Source: VGMD01 sp964552055 (GTDB taxonomy: Bacteria > Chlamydiota > Chlamydiia > Chlamydiales > 2-12-FULL-49-11). Taken from it: a stretch of DNA of 64,000 nucleotides. A model generated the notes under the pieces. It was not told the origin of the DNA and did not search any database. It worked only from the letters and a program-made list of their open reading frames with translations. Location: the NCBI GenBank assembly GCA_964552055.1, contig CAZKFL010000002.1, positions 43,849 to 107,848 of the forward strand, written 5' to 3'. Within the stretch, counting starts at the first letter, position 1; every line of letters begins with the position of its first letter. The position numbers and the translations under genes were made by a program. Shown here piece by piece: positions 44,469 to 53,237 of this stretch.

Positions 44469-45928
44469 CACTTTTCGTTAAAGATTTATCCTTATATATT
44501 GATAACGAGAATATACTTAAGGACATCACTTTCTCATTAGGGGAGGGTGAATGCTTAGCAATTATTGGCCAGTCAGGATCGGGAAAAAGCACACTTGGTA
44601 AAGCGCTTGCTCGTCTTAACCCTGAAAATGCGACACTTCAAGGAGAAATCCTCTATAATGGACGCAATATCCTAACACTAAATAAGAAAGAACTGGAAAA
44701 TCATCGTGGAAAAGAAGTGGCAATTATTTTTCAAGACTCTCTCACATCCCTAAATCCTACAATGAGAGTTGGCAACCAAGTAATCGAAAGCTTTCTAAAG
44801 CATAATTCCCTAATGACAAAACAAACCGCCCACCAAAAAGCTCTTCAACTCTTCAATTGGGTCGGCATAGCAAACCCTGAAGAAAAATTTAACTGCTATC
44901 CCCATGAGTTTTCTGGCGGGATGCGACAACGAGTTGGGATTGCAATTGCTCTTGCATGCGCACCAAAAATTTTAATAGCCGACGAACCGACAAGCGCTCT
45001 AGATGCAACAATTGGAATCCAAATTATAGATCTTTTGAAAAAAATCCAAAAAGAACTTGGAATGAGCATCCTTTTCATTACGCACGATTTAAATATTATT
45101 ACAGGCTTTGCTACCCGTATCCTTAACATGCAAAACGGATCTCTTTCTGAAAACATTCCAAAAGAAAGGGAATTTCTTTCTAAAGAAAAAACTATTTCCT
45201 GCACGCCACTTATAAAAGTATCAAGCCTTACCCATTACTATAACAAAACCCCAATCCTTCAAGATGTCTCTTTTGAAATTGATGAAGGAGAAACCTTTGG
45301 GATAGTCGGAGAAAGTGGATCCGGAAAAACAACACTTGCGCTGCTTCTTATGAACCTTCAAAAACCAACTGCCGGAAAAATCACTTATAAGGAAAGACCC
45401 TATACAAATAAATCTCCTAAAGAAATACAAATGATCTTTCAAGACCCATATAGCTCCCTCGATCCACATATGCTAGTTAAAGACATTTTAAAAGAACCTC
45501 TAATCATCTACAAGATAGGGACAAGAGAGTCACAAAAAAAAAGAGTCCTTGAACTTATCGAACTCGTTGGCCTTGATCAAAGTTTTTTAAACAGATACCC
45601 TCATGAGCTCAGCGGCGGACAAAGACAGCGTGTAGGCATTGCAAGAGCACTTGCACCAAACCCAAAATTTTTGATCTGTGACGAACCGACTAGCGCACTT
45701 GACTTAAGGGCTACCGATCAAATTATAGATCTGCTAAAAAATCTCCAAAAAAAACTCCACCTCACCTACCTCTTCATCTCTCATGATCTCCGCCTAATCA
45801 GACATCTCACAGACAGGGTAGCAGTTATGCAAAACGGCCGAATCCTTGAACTTGAACAAACAGAAACCCTCTATAGTAATCCTCAACATGATTACACCAA
45901 AAAACTTCTCTCCACTCTTACAATTTAG
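44465..45928 (+). CDS. Fused dual-ATPase of the oligopeptide ABC transporter (OppDF-like)
   Basis: 487 aa with two complete ABC domains in one chain. Domain 1: Walker A GQSGSGKST, signature FSGGMRQRVGIAIALA, Walker B LIADEPTSAL. Domain 2: Walker A GESGSGKTT, signature LSGGQRQRVGIARALA, Walker B LICDEPTSAL. Each has an H loop (THD, SHD). Fused OppD-OppF is known (YejF type). With oppB and oppC it drives import of oligopeptides. The ends of this gene and ispH overlap by 11 bp, tail to tail. Confidence 0.95.
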   Translation: MTLFVKDLSLYIDNENILKDITFSLGEGECLAIIGQSGSGKSTLGKALARLNPENATLQGEILYNGRNILTLNKKELENHRGKEVAIIFQDSLTSLNPTMRVGNQVIESFLKHNSLMTKQTAHQKALQLFNWVGIANPEEKFNCYPHEFSGGMRQRVGIAIALACAPKILIADEPTSALDATIGIQIIDLLKKIQKELGMSILFITHDLNIITGFATRILNMQNGSLSENIPKEREFLSKEKTISCTPLIKVSSLTHYYNKTPILQDVSFEIDEGETFGIVGESGSGKTTLALLLMNLQKPTAGKITYKERPYTNKSPKEIQMIFQDPYSSLDPHMLVKDILKEPLIIYKIGTRESQKKRVLELIELVGLDQSFLNRYPHELSGGQRQRVGIARALAPNPKFLICDEPTSALDLRATDQIIDLLKNLQKKLHLTYLFISHDLRLIRHLTDRVAVMQNGRILELEQTETLYSNPQHDYTKKLLSTLTI

Positions 45929-46832
45929 GGAGTTGAAAAACGACTTCTTCTTTGATAAAGATGACTTCTTCGGTTGAAGTTACGCCGAGATCATAAAGGC
46001 GCTGGATGCAGTTTTGGACGACTTCTTCAGGGGTTGATGCTCCGGCTGTTAGACCTACGGTTTGAATGCCTTGTAACCAAGATTTTTGAATTTCATCTGC
46101 GGAGTTAACAAGATAAGCTGGTAAATTTCTTTTTTCTGCAAGCTCGCGTAGTCTATTTGAATTAGAACTTGCTGGGTCACCAATCACTAAGACTACATCT
46201 GCTTCTGAGGTGATTTCTTTTAAGGCCAACTGCCTATTGGTTGTTGCGTAACAGATAGATGATGTTGGCAGAGTCTCTATTTTAGGATATTTAAGCAGCA
46301 AGGCTTCCGTAATTTCTTTGACATCGTCTAGGCTAAGTGTTGTCTGTGTTAAATAAAAAAGTTTATGATCTAAAGAAAATGGCAGTTTTTTGACATCTTC
46401 AACATTTTCAACAATTGTTGTCTGAGCAGGCGCTTCACCATAAGTCCCAACCACTTCAACATGATTCTTATGACCAATTAAAATAATTTGATACCCTTTT
46501 TCTGAAAATCGCTTAGCTGCTGAATGGACCCTTGTGACAAGCCCGCAGGTTGCATCAATTTCAATAAGATTGCGTCTTTTTGCATGAGCCCGAACTTCTG
46601 GTGAAACGCCATGAGCCGAGTAGATCACCCGCGCACCTATCGGAACATCATCTAAATTCTCAATAAAAATGGCCCCAAGATCTTCAAGCCGTTTTACAAC
46701 ATGACGATTATGTACAATATGGTGCTTTACCCAAATCGGCTTACCATAAAGCGTTATCGCCTTTTCGACAGTCTCTATTGCCCGGTCTACCCCAGCACAA
46801 AATCCTCTTGGCTTTGCAATTAATAATTTCAT
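45918..46832 (-). CDS. ispH: 4-hydroxy-3-methylbut-2-enyl diphosphate reductase
   Basis: 304 aa; last step of the MEP isoprenoid pathway, making IPP and DMAPP. The [4Fe-4S] ligands are Cys in KPRGFCAGVDRA, DATCGLVTRVH and SSICYATTNRQ. Also known as LytB. Length and layout are canonical. Predicted reductant is a ferredoxin or flavodoxin; a ferredoxin lies at 63431. Confidence 0.97.
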   Translation of the reverse strand: MKLLIAKPRGFCAGVDRAIETVEKAITLYGKPIWVKHHIVHNRHVVKRLEDLGAIFIENLDDVPIGARVIYSAHGVSPEVRAHAKRRNLIEIDATCGLVTRVHSAAKRFSEKGYQIILIGHKNHVEVVGTYGEAPAQTTIVENVEDVKKLPFSLDHKLFYLTQTTLSLDDVKEITEALLLKYPKIETLPTSSICYATTNRQLALKEITSEADVVLVIGDPASSNSNRLRELAEKRNLPAYLVNSADEIQKSWLQGIQTVGLTAGASTPEEVVQNCIQRLYDLGVTSTEEVIFIKEEVVFQLPKL

Positions 46833-46911
46833 GCCAAATTTATAACAGAAAAAGCATTATTATAAAATAACAAGAAAACCTAAATTTTTTTATACAATTA
46901 GGCTCAGCCTT

Positions 46912-48864
46912 TTAGCGGGCGTCGGCACAGCAGCGGAAACCATAGGTGCGGTTTAGTGCGCCTGGGTTGTTGCGATGCCGGTGGGAGCAACGAAGATCGT
47001 CTTTAAGGCTCTTCCAGCAGCCGCCACGAAGAACGCGGTAAACACCTTGCTGAGGACCTTTTGGATTAAAAGGCTCTTGTAGCGCAATTTCGTAGTAGTT
47101 GTATCCATACCAATCTTCGCACCATTCGTAGACATTTCCTGCCATATCAAAAAGACCGTTAGCGTTAGCCGGATAGCTCATAACAGGTGTAGTGTCAGAG
47201 CTAAAAAAATTGGCCTGTGAACGTTCAATTTCTACGCCGTAAGGATAAAGATTATCCTCAAATCCTCCGGAGGCAGCGATCTCCCATTCTGCTTCAGTGG
47301 GAAGCCTTTTGCCAACCCAATGAGCGTAAGCCCTAGCGCCATACCAACTGACACCAACAACAGGATGCTTTGCATACCCTGACTCGATAGTTATTCTTCC
47401 CCCAGATCTTTTTATGCGAGACTCTTTAAGAAGAATCATATCTTGATTGTTACTATCTTTCTCACAACCCATTACATCTAGAAATCTCACAAACTGTTCA
47501 TTACTTACCGGGTGAATGTCAATTGCAAAACTTGCAAGCTCAATTTTATGACGCGGCTTTTCATCTCTTGCTCCTGCATTATCGCCATGGAAGTACTCTC
47601 CGCCCTCAATAACGATCATCTCTGTCAGCATCGGCTCTTGATCCGTAATTTCTTTTTCTTTGGGCTTGTATTGAGTTACCGTAAGCTTTGTCTCAAAAAT
47701 AGCGCCCGGATCTTCTTCATACTCGAATTTTTTTAAAACAGAAGGTTGAATGACTGGCTTAAGTGAGGGTTCTGGGCTTGCAGAAACTGCATAGCTAGGC
47801 TCATAAATCCTTTCATGGACAGGCTGAGAGACCGTTTCACTTACAGGCTTATTAACTCTATCATTCGAAGGCGCATAAACCTTTTCATTAATAGGATCTA
47901 CTTCCCTTACTGGAGAAACTCTTTTTAAGTTTCGTTCAATTTCACCAAGTTCTTTAGGAAGAATTTTTTCCATAAGATCAACCAAGTTTTCTGGCCGATC
48001 GGCTGGATTTTGTTTCAATGTCGCCTTAATTAATAGATCCCAATCTGATTGGAAATCAGAAAATTGCGCAGAAGGCATCACAAAAAAACCTTCCGGCATG
48101 TACCCCATTAAAAGAAAATAAGCTAAAAGACCAAACGAATATACATCGGATTTAGGTCCATATAATGCTTCATTGCCCCCAAGTTTTTGCTCTGGCGCTA
48201 AAAATGCGTAACTTTGAAGAAATGATCTTTGCAATTTTGTTAAAATCTTTAGATCACCTCGTTTTTCCGTATAAGGGGTGTCACTTTCTAAACCTGTAAT
48301 TGTCTGATCAACACTTAACGCTTTAGCAATTACTTGGTACATTTTGGTAAGTATCATCCCCTGGCCAAGAATTGTATTCAAGGACATGTCACTTAAATAG
48401 AGATGAGGTATTCCATCTTCTATTTTGCCAACCAATATATTACTCAGTTTTAAAGAGCCGTGGGAAAGACCTTGTTTATGAATAGCATCAAGACCGTAAG
48501 CAACTTGTTTTAGAATAGACACAATTTCTTTTTCTGAAAGCCTACCTTTGAGTGAGCCTAAATATTGGGATAGATTTAACCCTTCACCAAAATTATCTGA
48601 AATATAATCCGTTACAAGAAAATATGTATCACCATCTTTAGAGACTGTGTGAGTTTTAACAAGGTTGATATGTTCTAATAAAGCAATTTTTCCAATTTCT
48701 TTTTCAAAAGAAGAGATAAACAAAGGATCGTTTGCCAATTCTTTTGGAAGCATTTTGAGGGCGAAACGTTTTTTTAAAAACTTATGCTCTCCCAGATATA
48801 GAGCCCCCAAAGGACCTTCACCTATCACTTTTAGTATGCGAAAATCACCGACTGAATCAAGCAT
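46912..48864 (-). CDS. pkn1: Pkn1-like Ser/Thr kinase (degenerate) fused to an FGE-sulfatase domain
   Basis: 650 aa from the ATG at 48864, with AGGAGG seven bases upstream; an ATG six bases earlier is too close to that site. The kinase-like domain spans about residues 5-290 (VIGEGPLGALYLGEH, ALKML with Lys), but the catalytic loop reads HGSLKLSN, with Ser in place of the proton-acceptor Asp, and DFG is DMS. A charged linker with repeats like VNKPVSETVSQPV follows. The last about 220 residues are a formylglycine-generating-enzyme/SUMF1-like domain (MIVIEGGEYFHGDNA, GKRLPTEAEWEIAASGG, YEWCEDWYG, VLRGGCWKSLKDDLRCSHRHRNNPG). Chlamydia Pkn1 has the same architecture. Confidence 0.88.
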   Translation of the reverse strand: MLDSVGDFRILKVIGEGPLGALYLGEHKFLKKRFALKMLPKELANDPLFISSFEKEIGKIALLEHINLVKTHTVSKDGDTYFLVTDYISDNFGEGLNLSQYLGSLKGRLSEKEIVSILKQVAYGLDAIHKQGLSHGSLKLSNILVGKIEDGIPHLYLSDMSLNTILGQGMILTKMYQVIAKALSVDQTITGLESDTPYTEKRGDLKILTKLQRSFLQSYAFLAPEQKLGGNEALYGPKSDVYSFGLLAYFLLMGYMPEGFFVMPSAQFSDFQSDWDLLIKATLKQNPADRPENLVDLMEKILPKELGEIERNLKRVSPVREVDPINEKVYAPSNDRVNKPVSETVSQPVHERIYEPSYAVSASPEPSLKPVIQPSVLKKFEYEEDPGAIFETKLTVTQYKPKEKEITDQEPMLTEMIVIEGGEYFHGDNAGARDEKPRHKIELASFAIDIHPVSNEQFVRFLDVMGCEKDSNNQDMILLKESRIKRSGGRITIESGYAKHPVVGVSWYGARAYAHWVGKRLPTEAEWEIAASGGFEDNLYPYGVEIERSQANFFSSDTTPVMSYPANANGLFDMAGNVYEWCEDWYGYNYYEIALQEPFNPKGPQQGVYRVLRGGCWKSLKDDLRCSHRHRNNPGALNRTYGFRCCADAR

Positions 48865-48879
48865 CCCCATGCCTCCTCT

Positions 48880-49290
48880 TCAAGCTAAAAGACCTAATTT
48901 TTTTGCAAGCCACCACGCAAGAAAGAGAGTAACTGCAATTCCACCTGCCCATAATAAATTTGGAACCCACTTGATTCCGTGAGACGAATTTCCTCGCATT
49001 TCAAGCGTGCCAATTCCATAGGCAAAATCATGCTTTTCTCTTTGTAATTTAAACACCTCAGGAAAATCTCTTGTCATTTTTTCCATATCAAGCCCAATCA
49101 TTGCAGCGTACTGTCTCATAAAACCATATAAGTAAACTGGTGAATGAAATTTCTCAACAGCCCCTTCTTCAATTGCAGTTAAATAGTTCATACGAATGGA
49201 AGTAAAACTTTCGACTTCCCTAAGAGAGATTTTCTTTTCCTCTCTTCGAACTCGAAATATTTCACCAACTTTTTTCGCATCAGTAATCAT
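48880..49290 (-). CDS. RodZ/YfgA-like helix-turn-helix membrane protein
   Basis: 136 aa. Helix-turn-helix domain 5-65 (GEIFRVRREEKKISLREVESFTSIRMNYLTAIEEGAVEKF) with the RodZ-typical YLYGFMRQYAAMIGLD segment, then a single transmembrane helix at about 112-132 (LLWAGGIAVTLFLAWWLAKKL) and almost nothing beyond it. RodZ links MreB to the membrane in rod-shape and division control. The cytoplasmic part only is present, as in chlamydial YfgA homologues. GAGGTG precedes the ATG at 49290. Lies between rnhC (divergent) and pkn1 (same strand). Confidence 0.85.
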   Translation of the reverse strand: MITDAKKVGEIFRVRREEKKISLREVESFTSIRMNYLTAIEEGAVEKFHSPVYLYGFMRQYAAMIGLDMEKMTRDFPEVFKLQREKHDFAYGIGTLEMRGNSSHGIKWVPNLLWAGGIAVTLFLAWWLAKKLGLLA

Positions 49291-49325
49291 AAATTACACC
49301 TCACTCTTTTCAACTCTATATCAAA

Positions 49326-49354
49326 TAGACAATATCTGCAATCTTTGCTATAAT
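49326..49354 (+). promoter_or_regulatory. Promoter of rnhC, start codon at the predicted +1
   Basis: TAGACA at 49326-49331, a 17-bp spacer and a perfect TATAAT at 49349-49354. The rnhC ATG is at 49363, only eight bases after the box, with no ribosome binding site; predicts a leaderless mRNA. Confidence 0.6.
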
Positions 49355-49362
49355 CTTCAAGT

Positions 49363-50250
49363 ATGAATGACTCATTTGTAGCTGAGATCGACCTTGCATT
49401 AACTGATCAAATAAAAGAGCACCTTCTTTCTCAAGGCTTTGTTTTTACTGTTCCGCCGTATTCTATTTTTGCAGCAAAGAAAGAAGGCATTTCCCTTACT
49501 CTCTATCAATCAGGAAAAATAGTTGTCCAAGGAAAGGATAAGGATTCTCTCATCAAATTCTATCTCGAACCTGAAATTCTCAAGTCTTTTGATTATTCCT
49601 ATCCATCAGCATCTTTTGACAAAACCCCCCGAATTGGTATTGACGAAGCGGGAAAGGGCGATTTTTTTGGCCCTCTTTGTATAGCTGGCGTTTATGCAAC
49701 AGGTGATGATATTGACTATCTTATAAAAAATGGGGTCAAAGACTCTAAAAAACTAGGCGATCCCCTAATAAGAAAAATAGCCAAAGTGATCAAATCAAGG
49801 TGCTCATACGAATGCATTATTCTTTTTCCGGAAAAATACAATGAGCTCTACAGCAAATTTAAAAATCTTAACACGCTTCTTGCCTGGGGACATGCAACAG
49901 CAATTGAAGCGCTCCATAAGAAAACTGGATGCAACAAAGCAAATATTGATCAATTTGCAGGCAAACATGTAGTAGAAAATGCCCTTGCTCGAAAGAAGCT
50001 TGAAATGAATTTAACGCAAAGCCATAAGGGTGAATCAGATCCAGTTATTGCTGCCGCATCCATCTTAGCTAGAGATGCTTTTGTAACGGGCATTGAAAAA
50101 CTTTCAGAAGATTATGGAATGATTTTGCCAAAAGGGGCAAGTAAAGAGGTCATTGCTGCCGGAAGAAAGTTTCTATCTACTTTTGGTAGAGAAAAACTTC
50201 CCTTCGTTGCAAAGACCCACTTTAAAACAGCGTCTGATTTACTGATCTAA
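49363..50250 (+). CDS. rnhC: Ribonuclease HIII
   Basis: 295 aa. Degrades RNA in RNA:DNA hybrids. N-terminal TBP-like substrate-binding domain (1-90) then the RNase HII/HIII catalytic core with GIDEAGKGDFFGPL (first acidic pair), KDSKKL, ANIDQFAGK and SDPVIAAASILARDAF. Type HIII (rather than HII) is the rule in chlamydiae. Convergent with the secreted protein that follows, with a 12-bp overlap at the ends. Confidence 0.95.
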   Translation: MNDSFVAEIDLALTDQIKEHLLSQGFVFTVPPYSIFAAKKEGISLTLYQSGKIVVQGKDKDSLIKFYLEPEILKSFDYSYPSASFDKTPRIGIDEAGKGDFFGPLCIAGVYATGDDIDYLIKNGVKDSKKLGDPLIRKIAKVIKSRCSYECIILFPEKYNELYSKFKNLNTLLAWGHATAIEALHKKTGCNKANIDQFAGKHVVENALARKKLEMNLTQSHKGESDPVIAAASILARDAFVTGIEKLSEDYGMILPKGASKEVIAAGRKFLSTFGREKLPFVAKTHFKTASDLLI

Positions 50251-50835
50251 CTGAAATGACTCTATAAAATACTGACAATGATCTTCTGAATAATTCACTA
50301 CTTCACACTCCATTGCCAAAAGATATAACGTGTTATTTGCCTGTACAGCCCGACCTTTAAAATAGATCTGATCTGACTGAATGAAAAAATCCATCCCAGG
50401 AAAACCACCTACCTCCACTAAATCAGCAAAAAGAAGCTTATTACTAGCATTTTGCGCAAGAAGCGTACTTAAAAAATGTTCTAAATTTTTCGATGCATTC
50501 TCGCCACTCACTTCTCCTGGATATTCAGCAATCAACATCATAAACACAGCTTTTCTTTCATAGTCAGATACATATACATGATACTGAAGCTCTTTTTCAT
50601 CATTCTTCATTGGAATTTTTTGCTTAATATACTCTGGCGCCTTTGGAAAGTTTGCGCTGCACTTACCTTCTTTCGAAGAAGCCTTCTTCCAATCCTTAAA
50701 CTTCGCATCATCAGCCTGCTTCACTCCCAAAAATGAGAAATGATCAGAAAGCTTTGCGCTCATCGGCTGCGCCACAAGCATGAGCCCCAAAAAGGCCGCA
50801 ATCACCCCTCTCGACAACTTAATATACTGACTCAT
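50239..50835 (-). CDS. Exported hypothetical protein
   Basis: 198 aa with a signal peptide (VIAAFLGLMLVAQPMSA-KLSDH). The mature part (about 170 residues) is a small globular protein with Cys residues in pairs (GKCSANF, MECEVVN, DHCQYF) that could form disulfides in the periplasm. The position next to rnhC parallels a conserved chlamydial hypothetical, as I recall the order in Chlamydia. No function assigned. Confidence 0.75.
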   Translation of the reverse strand: MSQYIKLSRGVIAAFLGLMLVAQPMSAKLSDHFSFLGVKQADDAKFKDWKKASSKEGKCSANFPKAPEYIKQKIPMKNDEKELQYHVYVSDYERKAVFMMLIAEYPGEVSGENASKNLEHFLSTLLAQNASNKLLFADLVEVGGFPGMDFFIQSDQIYFKGRAVQANNTLYLLAMECEVVNYSEDHCQYFIESFQLDQ

Positions 50836-51120
50836 CTCCCCTTTCCCTTTGAACTACACCGACTTGCAGCTTAATTCATTTAATTTTCAATTAATTAACT
50901 AATATTTATCATTTATTCTTACACTTAAAAATAGATATACGCAGTTAATTTTACAAGTCATAATTAACTTTTAAAACGCGTGCTTTACTTAGCCGCAAGA
51001 AAATTTTCATTAAACACCTAGAAACAAACTACTTGCAATGTTATTAAAACAGCCTTAGATCTTATTGATTAATATATTTTTATCTAGTAACCTTCCCTTT
51101 TGTTGAATCAGAGGTCCATA
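50836..51120. other. AT-rich intergenic region
   Basis: About 285 bases between divergent genes, strongly AT-rich. No ORF, tRNA, terminator or repeat is seen. Several TATA-like hexamers occur but no convincing -35/-10 pair. Promoters for the flanking genes probably lie here. Confidence 0.5.
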
Positions 51121-52110
51121 ATGAAATCTATTCTTGTTTTACTGATGTTGTTAACCGTACCAGAACTTGGTATAGCTCACCCAAAATTTTCTGAAAAAGC
51201 AATCATTTGTGGTACTTGTAAAAATGTTGAAAAACCACTTCCTGCAGTTATTCAATCAATTGAAAAAATCGGGGTGCTCTTTTCAGACTACAAAGTATTT
51301 ATATATGAAAACAACTCTACTGACAACACGGTAAGTATTCTCAATAAATGGGCTGAGCGCAACTCTAACGTTGACATAACATCGGAAAGTTTTTCAAAAG
51401 AAGAGCTTTACTCATTGGCGATCTCTCATACTTTTGAAAACGTACCTTTTCGAACTGAAATCATCGCTTACGGGCGTAATATAGTTATGAAAAAGGCTCT
51501 AGAATCACATTTGGATGACTATACATATGTATTCATGCTTGATATGGACTTTGCTAATGGGTACAGCATTAAAGGTATTTGCGATTCATTAACACAAATG
51601 ATTGAATGGGATGCAATTTTCGCTAATGGCATTGACCGCCAGGGGAAATATTATGATCAGTACGCATTAAGAGATGGTGTCATGCCTTTGGGACCCGAAC
51701 TTTTAGGTAATGAATGGTGGTCATCATTAGCAACACATTCTTTAAATTTAAATAAAAAAAATCAGTTGAAGGCTGTTTATTCCGCTTTTGGAGGGCTTGG
51801 CATCTACAAAAGAAACTCTATCAAAGATTGCTATTATTCAGGAACCGTTACTGATGAATTAGAGATATTTGTTAAGAACTTCATCTCAAGCAACACGAAT
51901 CATTGGCAAGTTTTAAAATACTTAAACGAAGATAAGTCAACTCACTCCCTTATCAGAATTAGCAACAGTGATGATGCAATTAATTGGAGGATAAATTCAG
52001 GTGGCTATGACTTCCCTGTTTGCTGCGAACACGTTACTTTTCATGCGATGATGATCAATCGCGGTCATGATAAAATGTTCATAAACCCTAAAATGATAAT
52101 TCAATATTAA
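51121..52110 (+). CDS. Exported glycosyltransferase-like protein
   Basis: 329 aa from the ATG at 51121, preceded by AGAGG. Signal peptide MKSILVLLMLLTVPELGIA-HPK. The mature protein opens with IICGTCKNVEKPLPAVIQSIEKIG, then FIYENNSTDNT (GT-A fold nucleotide-sugar start) and TYVFMLDMDFANG with the DMD metal motif (141-143), GVMPLGPELLG, and SAFGGLGIYKR. This resembles CAP59/GT69-like transferases. All transferases in this neighbourhood carry export signals. The stop overlaps the stop of the next gene, which is truncated. Confidence 0.7.
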   Translation: MKSILVLLMLLTVPELGIAHPKFSEKAIICGTCKNVEKPLPAVIQSIEKIGVLFSDYKVFIYENNSTDNTVSILNKWAERNSNVDITSESFSKEELYSLAISHTFENVPFRTEIIAYGRNIVMKKALESHLDDYTYVFMLDMDFANGYSIKGICDSLTQMIEWDAIFANGIDRQGKYYDQYALRDGVMPLGPELLGNEWWSSLATHSLNLNKKNQLKAVYSAFGGLGIYKRNSIKDCYYSGTVTDELEIFVKNFISSNTNHWQVLKYLNEDKSTHSLIRISNSDDAINWRINSGGYDFPVCCEHVTFHAMMINRGHDKMFINPKMIIQY

Positions 52111-52322
52111 TAACCTGAGTTTTGAGTTTTCCGATTAGGGAAATCAGGAATATAGATAGTAAACTCGCTTTTATGAGCGGATTCAACAAGTAGAGATTTC
52201 AAAACATTCGAATGATTTAAATCGTCTCTTATCAGAAAAAGAAGAGCAATTTTCTTTTCAGCACAAAGACCACCATACAAAAGACAGAAAACAGCTAACA
52301 TACTTAAATGAAACAGCCTCAC
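52107..52322 (-). pseudogene. N-terminal remnant of an exported GT14-like (Core-2/I-branching) glycosyltransferase
   Basis: 71 aa: signal peptide MRLFHLSMLAVFCLLYGGLCA then KKIALLFLIRDDLNHSNVLKSLL...FTIYIPDFPN, which fits the first 50 residues of GT14/Core-2-I-branching enzymes (kIAyLfL..., sIYvH..P). The rest (normally about 200 residues more) is missing and the reading frame stops at the end of the convergent gene, so a deletion probably removed it. Its ATG overlaps the stop of the upstream GT2 gene by four bases, as in an operon. Confidence 0.55.
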
Positions 52323-53224
52323 TTAGTCCTCTTCATAAAATCAGGAACTTCAAAATCTGCTAGAGGGCTATAACGCTCTTTATGGCGAATGAGAAAATCG
52401 ATGTCATTTTGCAATTGCTTATTCACTTTGTTTTCGTTGATCTCATTCATCATGTTATACTTATAATTAATTTGTTTTAAAAATGCGTGTCTTGCACCTG
52501 TCATTTCAATCATGGGCAACATGATGGCCATGTCGCCACATACCCAGAAAAATTCGCCATTATGAAGCAAATCATTGATGTCTATTTTTTTCATTAACCA
52601 TGAATAGTAAGTCTTTAGATGGGAAGGGCATTTAAACTCTCTAAAAGCATTCTGCTTGATAATTTTTTTAGGGATAGCCTCGCACCAGGTGGCACCGCCA
52701 TTTGGATCTTCTATCAATGTGCCATGAGTGAGCCATACTTCTTTTTTACCGGAATAAGCTGCGTTAACTCGTTTAAGAGCCTCATCATCCGAAAAACTAT
52801 CATCGCCATCTACAAGTGTTATGATCTCGTGGTCTTCTGTGCTCATTGAGGCTCTGTAGATATTTGTGAGAGGGCCGCCTCTTACGGTATTGCGAACAAG
52901 AGTAAAGAAACGAGGCTGCTCGTTTATTTCTTCGGCAAATCGAGCAGTTGTTTCTACGGGAGTTTCTGAAGAAAGTGGGGTAAAGTCAACTAATATGTAG
53001 TCAATTTGGTGTTCTACCAAATACTTTTCAATTTGAGGGCTCATGCCATCGCTTGAGCAATCATCGACATAAATTACGCGGAAATTTTCATATTTTTGAC
53101 TAAAAATCGAATCAAGGTTTGCTTTGTAATATTTCAGGTTATTATACGATGGAACAACTACTACCATAGGTTTTTCTGCAGAAAAAAGAGTGCAGAACGC
53201 AAATAGTGTGAAGAAGATTCTCAT
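52319..53224 (-). CDS. Exported GT2-family glycosyltransferase
   Basis: 301 aa. Signal peptide MRIFFTLFAFCTLFSA-EKP. GT2 core: MVVVVPSYNNLKYYKANLDSIFSQKYENFRVIYVDDCSSDG (nucleotide-binding), ITLVDGDDSF with the DxD (139-141) and a HGTLIEDPNG region with FREFKCPSHLKTYYSWLMKK. Closely related to the next gene upstream. Nucleotide sugars are cytosolic, so an exported GT2 is unusual; it may act on host or inclusion substrates. Confidence 0.85.
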   Translation of the reverse strand: MRIFFTLFAFCTLFSAEKPMVVVVPSYNNLKYYKANLDSIFSQKYENFRVIYVDDCSSDGMSPQIEKYLVEHQIDYILVDFTPLSSETPVETTARFAEEINEQPRFFTLVRNTVRGGPLTNIYRASMSTEDHEIITLVDGDDSFSDDEALKRVNAAYSGKKEVWLTHGTLIEDPNGGATWCEAIPKKIIKQNAFREFKCPSHLKTYYSWLMKKIDINDLLHNGEFFWVCGDMAIMLPMIEMTGARHAFLKQINYKYNMMNEINENKVNKQLQNDIDFLIRHKERYSPLADFEVPDFMKRTK

Positions 53225-53237
53225 AAGTTTTTTCCTG

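Noticed and set aside
46833..46911. Terminator between pkn1 and ispH
   Set aside because: Only a 4-bp stem or an AT-only stem; not convincing.
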